DNA from: Chaenocephalus aceratus
Taxonomy: Eukaryota; Chordata; Actinopteri; Perciformes; Channichthyidae
Direction of reading: 5' to 3'
Length of the DNA: 64,000 nucleotides
Assembly: GCA_023974075.1 (NCBI GenBank)
Contig: JAMFTG010000742.1
Span: 59,283-123,282 of the forward strand
This document shows positions 36,984 to 48,412 of this stretch, one piece after another. Under the pieces are notes generated by a model, which had not been told where the DNA came from, made no database searches, and worked only from the letters and a program-made list of their open reading frames with translations. The position numbers were made by a program, and so were the translations under genes. Numbering within the stretch: the first letter of the stretch is position 1; each line of letters opens with the position of its first letter.

Positions 36984-37875
36984 CTGTGCTGTAGTTCCTT
37001 TATAGCCCAACATTAGCCTCCTTTAGCTTAGCGGTTATAGCCCAACATTAGCCTCCTTTAGCTTAGCGGTTATAGCCCAACATTAGCCGCCTTTAGCTTA
37101 GCGGTGGCGACGTGAAGTCATGTGACCGTGCTGTAGTTCCTTTATAGCCCAACATTAGCCACCTTTAGCTTTGCGGTTATAGCCCAACATTAGCCGCCTT
37201 TAGCTTAGCGGTGGCGACGTGAAGTCATGTGACCGTGCTGTAGTTCCTTTATAGCCCAACATTAGCCTCCTTTAGCTTAGCGGTGGTGACGTGAAGTCAT
37301 GTGACCGTGCTGTAGTTCCGTTATAGCCCAACATTAGCCACCTTTAGCTTAGCGGTTAGAGCCCAACATTAGCCGCCTTTAGCTTAGCGGTGGTGACGTG
37401 AAGTCATGTGACCATGCTGTAGTTCCTTTATAGCCCAACATTAGCCACCTTTAGCTTAGCGGTGGTGACGTGAAGTCATGTGACCGTGCTGTAGTTCCTT
37501 TATAGCCCAACATTAGCCACCTTTAGCTTTGCGGTTATAGCCCAACATTAGCCGCCTTTAGCTTAGCGGTGGCGACGTGAAGTCATGTGACCGTGCTGTA
37601 GTTCCTTTATAGCCCAACATTAGCCTCCTTTAGCTTAGCGGTGGTGACGTGAAGTCATGTGACCGTGCTGTAGTTCCGTTATAGCCCAACATTAGCCACC
37701 TTTAGCTTAGCGGTTAGAGCCCAACATTAGCCGCCTTTAGCTTAGCGGTGGTGACGTGAAGTCATGTGACCATGCTGTAGTTCCTTTATAGCCCAACATT
37801 AGCCACCTTTAGCTTAGCGGTGGTGACGTGAAGTCATGTGACCGTGCTGTAGTTCCTTTATAGCCCAACATTGGC
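36984..37875 (-). repeat. 72-bp satellite array, inverted relative to 11511-13325 (about 12 copies)
   Basis: The unit is CTGTAGTTCCTTTATAGCCC, AACATTAGCC, CCTTTAGCTTAGCGG, TGACGTGAAGTCATGTGACC, the reverse complement of the intronic array. Some units are shortened to the GCGGTTATAGCCCAACATTA part. A block of about 358 bp is duplicated: 37171 and 37529 mark the same variant. Confidence 0.96.
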
Positions 37876-38447
37876 TTTTCACTTCAGAAATCATAAAGTG
37901 GTGTGAATATGTGGAGTTTATCCTGTTGAACAAAATGTGTCATTATCATAAACGTTTTTTTTGACACAGAGATTATTTTCTGGAAAAATCCGATCCGATT
38001 TTGGAATATTGTAAAAAATAAGATCTGTGGAAACGAGCCTGTTTGATAAATGCACGTTTTGTTCAGCCGGATAATCTCCACACGTCTACTTTCATAATGT
38101 TCGAATCATAACTCTAACGACCAGAAGCTAAATGCTGACGTGATGCTACAAAGGAACTACAGGCGAGTCCAGCAGCACGACTTCAACGTCACGCCAACTT
38201 CAGATCCATATTCAAACAAAACGTGATCCGTCTCTTCAATGCGTCTCAACCACAGACCTTAGTTCAGATAGTTTCCTAAACCCTACGGAGAGATCCCATT
38301 GGCTCTGAGACGAGGGAACAGGAAGTGGAGAAATGCTAACTCACTTCCGGGTTTTAGCACTCGTCACTGCACCGCTCTATAAGATAATATAAATAAAAGA
38401 TTGTCGCTCCAATTGAAAGTGTCTCTTTCTGTTATCAGGAAGCCATC

Positions 38448-38712
38448 ATGGTGAAGCTGAAAGAGGAGCTCTGGAGGACTCTGCTGGATTTAAAAGAAGT
38501 CGAGTTTAAGGATTTCAAGTGGCTCCTGGAGCAGGAGAATCTTCTGGAAGGTTTTTCCGGGATCCCAGTTTCTCGGTTGGAAATGGCGGACAGGAACAAC
38601 ACGGTGGATCTGATGGTGCAGAACTATCAGGACGATGGAGCTCGGGAGTTAACCAAGAAGATTCTAGAAAAGATCGGCCGAAACGATCTGGTTTTGGTTT
38701 TGGTACGCAAAG
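38448..38712 (+). CDS. Pyrin-domain exon
   Basis: The ATG lies in ATCATGG, nine bases after a TTATCAG acceptor, so a non-coding first exon is likely upstream. The exon is fully open and ends in phase 1 at AAAG/GTACGT. Confidence 0.9.
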
Positions 38713-41301
38713 GTACGTTTAGTAAGAGTATTGGAAAACGTCTCAAATGCAGCATCAAGTATTATTACTAATGGAATTGAACTTACGCTCAACTCGGTAC
38801 ATGTTTACATCCAACTGCACTTCATATTCTACTTCATACCGTCTCTATCGAACACGTTTATTTCTAGTTTTGTAATTATCAACTGCACTGACACATACAT
38901 GTGCAATAACTTACTTCCTGTTCCTGTGTTTTCATGGTATTGTTTTGTATAGAGCCGGGACTCGATTAAAAAAAGGAATCTAATTAATTAGAGGCTTTGT
39001 AATTAATTAATCGAAATTAATCGCATTTTTAATCGGGCTAACGTCCATGCTAGCTGCTACATGCTAGCTGCTACATGCTAGCTGCTACATGCTAGCTGCT
39101 ACATGCTAGCTGCTTTGCATTTAGGTGATACTTTAGGCTCGATGTGCTGCGGCTCTTGTCGACGCTTCCATCCGTCCGTTTTTTAAAACAAAATGTCCCA
39201 TCCACGGGGCCGACCAAAGCGTCTCATCAGCTTGTTCGTTCATGTTTGACTCTTGTTCACCGTGGTTTGTTGTTGTTTGAAGTCCCATGCTGAAGTCATG
39301 AACGTTAGTTGGTGCTCCAGTATAATCGGTACGCCTGAAACTCATCCAGTGAGAAACGTTCCGCTGTGCAAAAATAAGTGCGATTAAAATGCGTTAATCT
39401 TTGTGTAATTAATTAATCTTAATTAACGCGTTAAAGTCCCGGCCCTAGTTTTGTACGAGTACTGTTCAACGTATCATAGGTCCAATTTATAGTCACTTTA
39501 TATATTAAAAGTGTTAGCTTGTATTGTCAAAATGATACTTATACCGTCCGTTATGTGGCATGGCACCGTCGGGAATGCTTGGAATTTCGCTGTATTAAGA
39601 TTAGATTTATACGGAAGATGTCCTGAGGCAATCCTAAGCATCTGAACCTTTTAATATATTGTTTCAGATCAAATCCGTTCTTCAATTAACGTTTTATCAA
39701 CTCTGCCGATGAGAAGGACATTAGAAATAAAAGCAGTGTTGATAAAGTGCGACAAGCGGCGTCACATTTCAGCCGTCAATAACCGTTAATCCACCGTTAA
39801 AATGACAAACGGTGGGGGCCATCGATTAAATCGGCGCTTGCTAATCAACGTTTTATTCAAATTCAGAGGTTTTATTGTCATTGAGGCTACAGTGTAGCCA
39901 TGGCAACGACATTCTTCTGACCTGAGCTCCTCCTCCGATGCAACATATATAATAAAATACAAATAAATAAATAGTGCAACAAGTCTATATACATGTAAAT
40001 AGATTATGATATGTACAAGAACAGAATATGAAATTAAATAACGTACATTAAGACAACGTTAAATACGGTGTATTGAGCAATGGTGCATAACGGTTTTAAA
40101 TTAGAAATGAACCTCATCTCACCGTGCTAGACGGTTTCCAAAGAGCGTAGGCATGTAGAAGTTTTCATTTGGACATCAAGTAAACCGTTGACACAGTAAA
40201 CAATACTCACGACTGACCAAACGTGTTTCTGTTTCGTTTCAGACCTCAAGAACCACGAGAAGGAACAGCTGGCGGAGACGAAGGCGGAAATCAAACGGAT
40301 GATCCAGGAGAGACGGAAGAGGATCGATGAAATCAGTCGATCGGCGGAGATCAGCAGTAAATCGGCTGACAGACATATCGCAGACAGTCGGCAAGTCTTT
40401 GAGGTTTTACAGAAGTCCGTGGAGAGAAGTCTCGATAGTCTCATCGAGGAAATTGAAAAAAAGCGGGAAACGTCAAGAAAACAGGCGGAAGGATTCATCG
40501 GAGGGCTTGAGAAAGAAATCTCCGAGCTGACAAAAAGAAGTGCTAAGGTGGAGCAGCTCTCACGCAGCGAGGACTTCCTGCAAAGCGTCCAATCGCTGCA
40601 CGCCATCCCCTTCACCACGAACTGGACGGACATCAGTTTTCACTCCACCGACATATGGAGGAAGCGTGGGGAAAGCTGTCAATCTGCTGGGGGAAGTATT
40701 CGAGAAAGAGACGGAGAAATTGAAAGCGAAGGCCAAGCTTAAAAGGGTCCAGGAGTCTGAGAAGGATGTGACTCTGGATCCGGAAACGGCGAATGCCTAC
40801 CTCGTTCTGTCTGACGATAGGAAAGCAGTCTACTGCGGCGATGTCGAACAAAGCCTTCCAGACAACCCAGAGAGATGTGATCCTTCCAGAAGCGTGTTAG
40901 GAACGCAGAGTTTCTCTTCCGGAAGGTTTTACTACGAGGTTCTGGTGAAAGGGAAGTCTTCGTGGGATTTAGGCGTCGTCAAAGGCTCGATCGCCAGGAA
41001 GGGGAAGATCCACGCGAGGCCTCAAAGTGGCTACTGGACAATATGTTTACGGGAAGGCGATAAGTACCAAGCCTCTGCCGAATATCTCAAAGTTAAGCGC
41101 CAGCCCGAGAGGGTGGGCGTGTTCGTGAACTACGAGAGGGGTTCGGTCGGCTTTTACGACGTAGATTCTGCAGACCTGATCCATAACTTTACTGACTGTG
41201 CCTTCACCGAGAAACTCTTCCCTTTCTTTAGTCCCGGTCTTCATTACGATGGGAAAAACTCGGCACCTCTAATAATCTCGCCTGTCGATTACGGCGATTA
41301 G
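38448..41301 (+). CDS. Pyrin domain - coiled coil - B30.2 (PRY-SPRY) protein, two coding exons
   Basis: Exon 1 (38448-38712) encodes a pyrin/DAPIN domain, residues 1-88, with EELWRTLLDL, FKWLLEQENLLEGF, IPVSRLEMADRN and TVDLMVQNY. Exon 2 (40243-41301) joins in phase 1 through AAAG/GTACG and GTTTCAG, giving DLKNHEKEQLAE. A coiled coil follows at about residues 95-200, then PRY from DVTLDPETANAYLVLSDD (40765 on) and SPRY with SFSSGRFYYEV, WDLGVV, GYWTI and RVGVFVNYE, ending at a TAG. Expected length is about 440 residues. Near 40656 the frame changes: FHSTDI must continue with GGSVGKAV, which needs two extra bases or one fewer. No RING or B-box exon was seen in the 1.5-kb intron. Pyrin domains assemble inflammasome-type filaments, and B30.2 domains bind ligands. 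A role as a cytosolic innate sensor is inference from domains. Mammalian pyrin (TRIM20) has the same ends plus a B-box. Confidence 0.88.
38713..40242 (+). other. Intron of the pyrin/B30.2 gene
   Basis: It holds the hAT element at 38942-39455. The remaining text is AT-rich, with no cysteine/histidine-rich exon that could encode a B-box. Confidence 0.7.
38942..39455. mobile_element. 498-bp hAT miniature element with 8-bp target duplication
   Basis: The element is 38950-39447, with ends TAGAGCCGGGACT and AGTCCCGGCCCTA (12 of 13 inverted matches) and GTTTTGTA on both sides. Internally it has five copies of a 14-bp TGCTAGCTGCTACA repeat (39047-39115). Confidence 0.93.
40243..41301 (+). CDS. Coiled-coil and B30.2 exon
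   Basis: A single large exon carries both the coiled coil and the PRY-SPRY domain, as is common for B30.2 exons of fish immune genes. The frame break at about 40656 separates them. Downstream, AATAAA at 42033-42038 is a candidate polyadenylation signal. Confidence 0.88.
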
Positions 41302-42050
41302 ATTTGATGCTTTTAAACAGGGCCGTCCAAAAACATACATGTGTGGGCCGGTTACCTTGGTTTCTGATTGGCTAATGGTTACTCAAGCCAAAACGTCGTT
41401 ATGACATCATAAAGTGGCCGAAATCTGATCCGCTCATTTTCAGACAGGTTTTTATAGAAATGGATCAAAAAGAGAGAGAATCTTTGTTCCTGAAACTTTC
41501 AGAGTCTCTTTCCACAGAGGGGACACATGTTGATGTAGAAGAGACATGAAGAAGAGGGGACACATGTTGATGTAGAAGAGACATGAAGAAGAGGGGACAC
41601 ATGTTGATGTAGAAGAGACATGAAGAAGAGGGGACACATGTTGATGTAGAAGAGACATGAAGAAGAGGGGACACATGTTGATGTAGAAGAGACGTGAAGA
41701 AGAGGGGACACATGTTGATGTAGAAGAGACATGAAGAAGAGGGGACACATGTTGATGTAGAAGAGACATGGAGAAGAGGGGACACATGTTGATGTAGAAG
41801 AGACATGGAGAAGAGGGGACACATGTTGATGTAGAAGAGACATGAAGAAGAGGATTTTGCATAATAGGGGACCTTTAAGACATATATTGCCGTTTGGTTG
41901 AAGTACCAGGATGGGCCACTAGATGGTGTCCCTCCTCTTAGAGTACGTCGAGGAGCATGTGTGTGTGTGTTGTCTTGCTGTAACTTTATTCTGCAGGAAG
42001 AAGTCGGTGTGTGCATTTGAAGAATACTATTCAATAAAACATGGAAATAC
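41302..42050 (+). other. 3'UTR/flank of the pyrin/B30.2 gene with 37-bp minisatellite
   Basis: Bases 41513-41852 hold about nine copies of a 37-bp unit (GAGGGGACACATGTTGATGT, AGAAGAGACATGAAGAA). Because 37 is not divisible by three, all three frames cycle and frames remain open by chance. The rest is unremarkable. Confidence 0.85.
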
Positions 42051-42299
42051 ATTGTATTGTCTTTGGCTGATGTTAATGCTATGCTACCAACACGTTCCGT
42101 AATGACTGGAAACGAGAGTAAAACAAGTCGTCTGTATTTCTGGAAAGGAAATTAATCACTGTCTACTAGGGATGTAACGATATATCGAATATCGCGGTAA
42201 ATAAATGTCGCAATACCGCCGTGAGACTGAATCTACCGCGATTTTTTTTTTTTTTTTTTTTTACTTTAAAAATAAATAATTTTTTTTTAAATATTATTT

Positions 42300-42720
42300 T
42301 TTTTATTCCCTTTTTTTTATTTTAAACCTTTATTGAACCAGATGGTCCCATTGAGAACATCGATCTCTTTTTCAGGGGAGACCTGTCCAACATGGCAGCA
42401 AGTAGGTTACAGCATGAACATAAAACAACAGATAACACAACAGGACATGTATTTACAGGGCTACATGTACACACCTAGAGACATGGACACGTACCAACAG
42501 TATATTTATATCTCTGTCAATAAGCCTCACCTCCTTGGCAAACACTGTATTGTGTTTGAAGAGGTGGAGAGACACAGTTTGACCCACTGCTGTCCCCCAG
42601 GGCCAAAGCATGTCTCTCTGTCCCAGCGACACCAGTACCGAGCGAGAGAGTTGTTTCCACAGCAGGGGACGCCCACACATCCCAGCTTCCACCTGGACGT
42701 GTGGACGTGCTCATCTTCCT
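42300..42720. repeat. Retroelement 3'-end fragment
   Basis: The text TTTATTGAACCAGATGGTCC, GAGAACATCGATCTCTTTTT and GGGGAGACCTG resembles the 3' untranslated end of a dispersed fish LINE. No protein is retained. Confidence 0.5.
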
Positions 42721-42742
42721 GAAAGATAACCTTGATGACGCT

Positions 42743-43046
42743 GAGTGAGTGAGTGAGTGAGTGAGTGAGTGAGTGAGCGAGCGAGCGAGTGAGCGAGCGA
42801 GCGAGTGAGCGAGGGAGCGAGCGAGCGAGCGAGTGAGCGAGGGAGCGAGCGAGCGAGCGAGGGAGGGAGGGAGGGAGCGAGCGAGCGAGCGAGGGAGGGA
42901 GGGAGGGAGCGAGCGAGGGAGGGAGTGAGTGAGCGAGGGAGGGAGGGAGTGAGTGAGTGAGTGAGTGAGTGAGTGAGGGAGGGAGGGAGGGAGGGAGTGA
43001 GCGAGCGAGGGAGGGAGGGAGGGAGTGAGTGAGCGAGTGAGGGAGT
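42743..43046 (+). repeat. (GAGN)n tetranucleotide tract, about 304 bp
   Basis: GAGT, GAGC and GAGG tetramers alternate in blocks with no interruption of the 4-base phase over most of the length. Confidence 0.97.
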
Positions 43047-43246
43047 AATAATAATTCCTTACATTTATTATAGCGCTTTTCCAGTGCTCAAAGCGCTTTA
43101 CAGATACACATTACACATATTTTTTATACATGCAATGGTCACTGTGGACAATACCCAATAGTTAGTGAGAGAGAGAGAGATCGATATCGATATCTTGATT
43201 GGAAAGATCGAAAATACTAAAAAGACGCATTCTGCAGTCTTTCTGC

Positions 43247-43420
43247 GTATTAGAAACGGAGTTGGCGAAACTAAAACTGCAATATAATGTTTGTGTAGAA
43301 TACGACATATATGTTTTACATGTCTCCAGTACCGATAAAAAAACCGATAACGTCGGAGCTTAACGGTACCACGGGCTTTAATAATTCAGCCCCGGGGCTC
43401 GGGACCCATCCCTACCAGCG
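43247..43420. repeat. Dispersed repeat, second copy of 22125-22315
   Basis: Both copies share GGAGTTGGCGAAACTAAAAC, GTCGGAGCTTAACGGTACC and ACCCATCCCTA. Only this copy lies inside the composite element. Confidence 0.8.
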
Positions 43421-43761
43421 ACTGATACGGAAGTGTAGTACCGCCGTTTGCCACAACGAATACTTTCCTCAGAGTCCGGCGGCCTTCCCGGGGGCTTGGG
43501 CTGCAGTCGGATAATCGGAGAGAGAGTTACTTGAAAGACTAAAGTGAAACTTGATTTATTCTATTGCAGGGTCTGATTATTATTCTGTTGACACAAAATA
43601 CTACTATCTACTAAAATGCTACAAATCAGATTTATTATTTAATAAAGAAAAAAAATCCACATTTTTTTCCTTTATTTTTCAATTTCGCGACACATATCGT
43701 ACCGTGGACTTTTTATCGCGATATTATGAGTTTGTGGTATCGGTACATCCCTACTGTCGAC

Positions 43762-45281
<1,520 letters not shown>

Positions 45282-45845
45282 CCAGGGGGGTCAAACTCAA
45301 ACACTCAGCGGGCCAACATTAAAACATGGGTGCTAGTGGAGGGCCGGACTGGTTCAATGTTTATTGCAGAACGTATTGAAATGAACTTATTGCACATATT
45401 AAACCTGGAACTAACAAAGCTTCAATTACTGCCTATAAAAACTACATTAAATAATCAGCTGCATTCATTTCTCATGGCTCTATCTGCAGCTCAGAGTCAC
45501 TTCTTATGAGTACATTTCTCTACAGGCCAACAACAGCTTCAACAAAACTATCCCCTCAAAGAGAAACCAAACATGCCCTGCTGTCGTGAGAGAAAGTGCA
45601 GAAGGAAGCATCCATTGAACTCAGTGTGCTGCTCTGAGATGCTAGTTCAGATACTTGGCGTCTCATCAGGGGGCAAGGTCATCAATGTGTGGGCTCTGAG
45701 CGGAGGAGACCCTCAGGATGGAGGGAAGGTGCAATATACCGGCGGGCCAGATCTAACAGGAATTAGAAATTATCCTACGGGGCGAAATTAAATCCACCAC
45801 GGCCCTGATTTGGCCCCCGGGCCTCGAGTTTGACACATGTGCTCT
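45282..45845 (+). mobile_element. Non-autonomous element, about 560 bp (partner of 16428-16850)
   Basis: The ends GGGGGGTCAAACTCAAACAC and GGGCCTCGAGTTTGACACAT form an inverted repeat. The interior matches the inverted copy at 16428-16850 over about 400 bases. A short open frame (45573-45791) is not conserved in that copy. Confidence 0.8.
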
Positions 45846-46397
45846 AAAGGTTAACACAACAACAAAAGAGAAAGTATTGTTCGCACTAAATACTTTGAGA
45901 TAGTTGCCGGACAGCAAGTAGGAAGTGAAGCGCAGGAGGCAGCCTTCCTCACGGCAGACTGTTACGTGGGGAAATAGCAGCCAGACATTATTCTGAATCT
46001 TAACGCTGACCTCCCCCGCGCGTGGAAACCAGCTTCTGGAGTTTCCCCTCTGATCTTCTGAACTCGTTGTCTCTGATATTCCCGTTCGCTCAGGTGTGAA
46101 GCGGGGAGATTTAAAGAGGAAGTGTTTATGTTCCTCCGTTCGGCTTTCACCCCAGGGTGTCGGTTTGAGGCCAAACGTCCAAAGGGTTTTCTCTCTGGAA
46201 GCAAAAAGGGATTTCTCCTCCTGGACGTCTTTGTTAGAAACTTTCAAACGTTTGATGAAAATGGCAAAATCTGATCTTTTGCAAGTTATTTTTTCCCCGT
46301 ACAACTTATTTTAGAGATCTTCAAAAATCTGTCTCCAAAATGTGTGGCTATAGTTCACAGAATATTCAAGTTTGACTTTCTTAACGTTCAGACCGTA

Positions 46398-47110
46398 TTC
46401 ATCACATTTAGCTGACGCTTTTATCCAGAGCGACTTACAGTACGTACATTCAACCAGGAAGAACAGAATCATAAAGTACATCAGGTTTCATAGAGCCAAA
46501 CATTTCAAGTGCTACTCAGCTGGCTTTAGAGGAGCCAGTCCTTTGTTAGTATATAAGAGCTTTGTTAGCAGTTCTATCCTCGAGGTGGAGTCGAAGGAGA
46601 TGAGTGTTCAGTCTGGAAGGTGTGTGAGCTTTCTGCTGTCCTGATGTCAATGGGAGCTCATTCCACCATCTTGGAGCCAGGACAGCAAACCCACGTGTTC
46701 CTGCTGATGGGAACTTGGGTCCCCCTCGCAGCGAGGGTGCAGCGAGTCGTCTGGCTGATGCAGAGCGGAGTGCACGTGCTGGGGTGCACGGTTTAACCAT
46801 GTCCTGGATGTAGGAAGGGCCAGATCCATTCGCAGCATGGTACGCAAGCACCAGGGTCTTGAAGTGGATTCTAGCAGTTACCGGAAGCCAGTGGAGGGAG
46901 CGGAGGAGCGGAGTGGTGTGGAACATTCAGGAAGGTTGAAGCCCAGGCGAGCCGCTGCATTCTGGATGAGGTCAGAGGTCGGATGGCTCATGCAGGCAGA
47001 CCAGCCAGGAGGGAGCTGCAGTAGTCTAGGCGTGAGGAGACGAGAGCCTGGACCAGAACCTGCGTGGCCTTCTGGGTCAGCTGGGGACGCGTCCTCCTGG
47101 TGCTGTGAAG
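46398..47110 (-). mobile_element. LINE fragment, C-terminal end of reverse transcriptase ORF
   Basis: The minus strand at 46926-46546 reads TPLLRSLHWLPVTARIHFKT, then GPSYIQDMV, GFAVLAPRWWNELPL and LLRLHLED. This is the conserved C-terminal tail of many fish LINE polymerases. The 3' end TCGCTCTGGATAAAAGCGTC is typical of such elements. The fragment is 5'-truncated. Confidence 0.8.
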
Positions 47111-47772
47111 TAAGACAGGTTGTTATCTCGGGTCAAGTTCAAGTGTTTCCTCACTTTAAAGTCAGAGAATAATCACGCTTATTTCTTGGAATGTGTGAAA
47201 TTTAAATGTCAGAATATTAAATCAGAATTTCATAAAATGTTATGTTTCTACGTCAGACAATATTCATCTTTCTCTCTGAAATGTATTAAATATCTCAGAG
47301 AATATTTAAGTTTTTTCTCGAACATTTCTATCTCGTTAATTCACCAGTTCTTAATTGTATGTTTTTAATTTTTGCAACTTTAACATCAGACAATATTCTC
47401 GTTTTTGAATATGCACGTTTCTTGTTTAAAATCTACCAATTTATTGTCAGAAAATATCATTTTTTATGGGAAACATATCGAATATATTGGACTTCTCTCC
47501 GACATTTAACACTTACATTTATGAAAAGTTTTAAGATTATTTCTCGTCGTTTTAGATTTTTTATCTTTTCCTCGTTCGTTCACACATTTTGTTTGTCTGG
47601 TGCAGACGAGGAAACTGTCAAATATAAAACTACGTAATGAATCCTGACGATGTTCGTGTTTCCTCCTCAGCGTCTGATTGGCCGGCTGGAGTTACGGGAT
47701 CCAGCGTCTTCAGCCGACCGGCCGTCAAGAAACTCCTCTCGCCGGAATACAAGGCCCTGCTTTTCCGAATCC
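47111..47772. other. AT-rich interval, no gene recognised
   Basis: The text is repetitive around GTCAGA, AATATT and TTCTCG strings. Near 47670-47770 the sequence is more GC-rich and preceded by a TTTCCTCCTCAG acceptor-like string, but the encoded text matches nothing I know. Confidence 0.4.

Positions 47773-47865
<93 letters not shown>
47773..47865. repeat. (AC)n microsatellite
   Basis: Uninterrupted AC dinucleotides. Confidence 0.98.
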
Positions 47866-47868
<3 letters not shown>

Positions 47869-47973
47869 GGTTCCCCTAGTCCAGTAGGGAACGTAAAAGA
47901 CACACTAGAATACTCGAGGTAAGTGGAATAAGATAAGATACATTGAAAGTTTCTCTCTCTCTCATCAGAAGCC

Positions 47974-48205
47974 ATGACGGCTCAATGACAGAGGAGCTCT
48001 GGTAGTTCCTGGAGCGGGAGAATCTTCTGGAAGGCTTCAGGCATCCCAGTTCCTCGGTTGGAGACGGCGGACAGGAAAGACACGGTGGATCTGATGGTGC
48101 AGAGCCATCGACGGGGCAAGGAAGGCCACGGACATTTAAAAACATCAACAGGAATGATCCGGTGCAGACATCTCAAAGCTTTGAACGAAAAGACAAGTTT
48201 TCTTT
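47974..48205 (+). pseudogene. Decayed pyrin-domain exon
   Basis: The acceptor CTCTCATCAG and the GAAGCCATGA start context copy those of the intact gene at 38448. The text GAGGAGCTCTGGTAG, GGGAGAATCTTCTGGAAGGC, CGGTGGATCTGATGGTGCAG preserves the domain with a premature TAG, missing segments and frameshifts. A final AACATCAACAGGAATGATCC corresponds to the KIGRND end. At 48291-48345, after TTTCTCCCAG, a short segment may be a remnant of the second exon. The 27-bp minisatellite then begins. Confidence 0.8.
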
Positions 48206-48412
48206 TGCTTTTTTTTACTTCCAGCATTACCCGCTTTTCCTTTGCTTTGGGTAAACTAATAAGTTACATTTGTGTTTTTGTTTCTCCCAGGCCGACCAAC
48301 AGAAACTCAGCGCGAGGGAAAGGAATCAGAAGTTAAGAAACGATGGGTTCAACTTTTGTTCTTAACTTTAATTGTTGTAATCGTGTGTTCGCCGGGCTTG
48401 GGTTGGAACATC

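Larger units (their letters stand above)
42159..43761. mobile_element. Composite hAT element with near-perfect target duplication and nested insertions
   Basis: The outer ends TAGGGATGTAACGAT (42167) and ATCGGTACATCCCTA (to 43753) are inverted-repeat like. CTGTCTAC and CTGTCGAC flank them, 7 of 8 identical. Inside lie a retroelement tail (42300-42720), a GAGN tetranucleotide tract, a SINE-like GCGCTTTACAGATACA piece near 43070-43130 and a second repeat (43247-43420). Confidence 0.75.

Noticed and set aside
45573..45791. A 72-codon frame MPCCRERKCRRKHP
   Set aside because: It lies within a non-autonomous transposon, and the second copy at 16428-16850 does not preserve it.
47637..47772. A possible coding exon (SSVFSRPAVKKLLSPEYKAL frame)
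   Set aside because: It has a passable acceptor but no recognisable homology, no donor before the AC tract and no partner exon.
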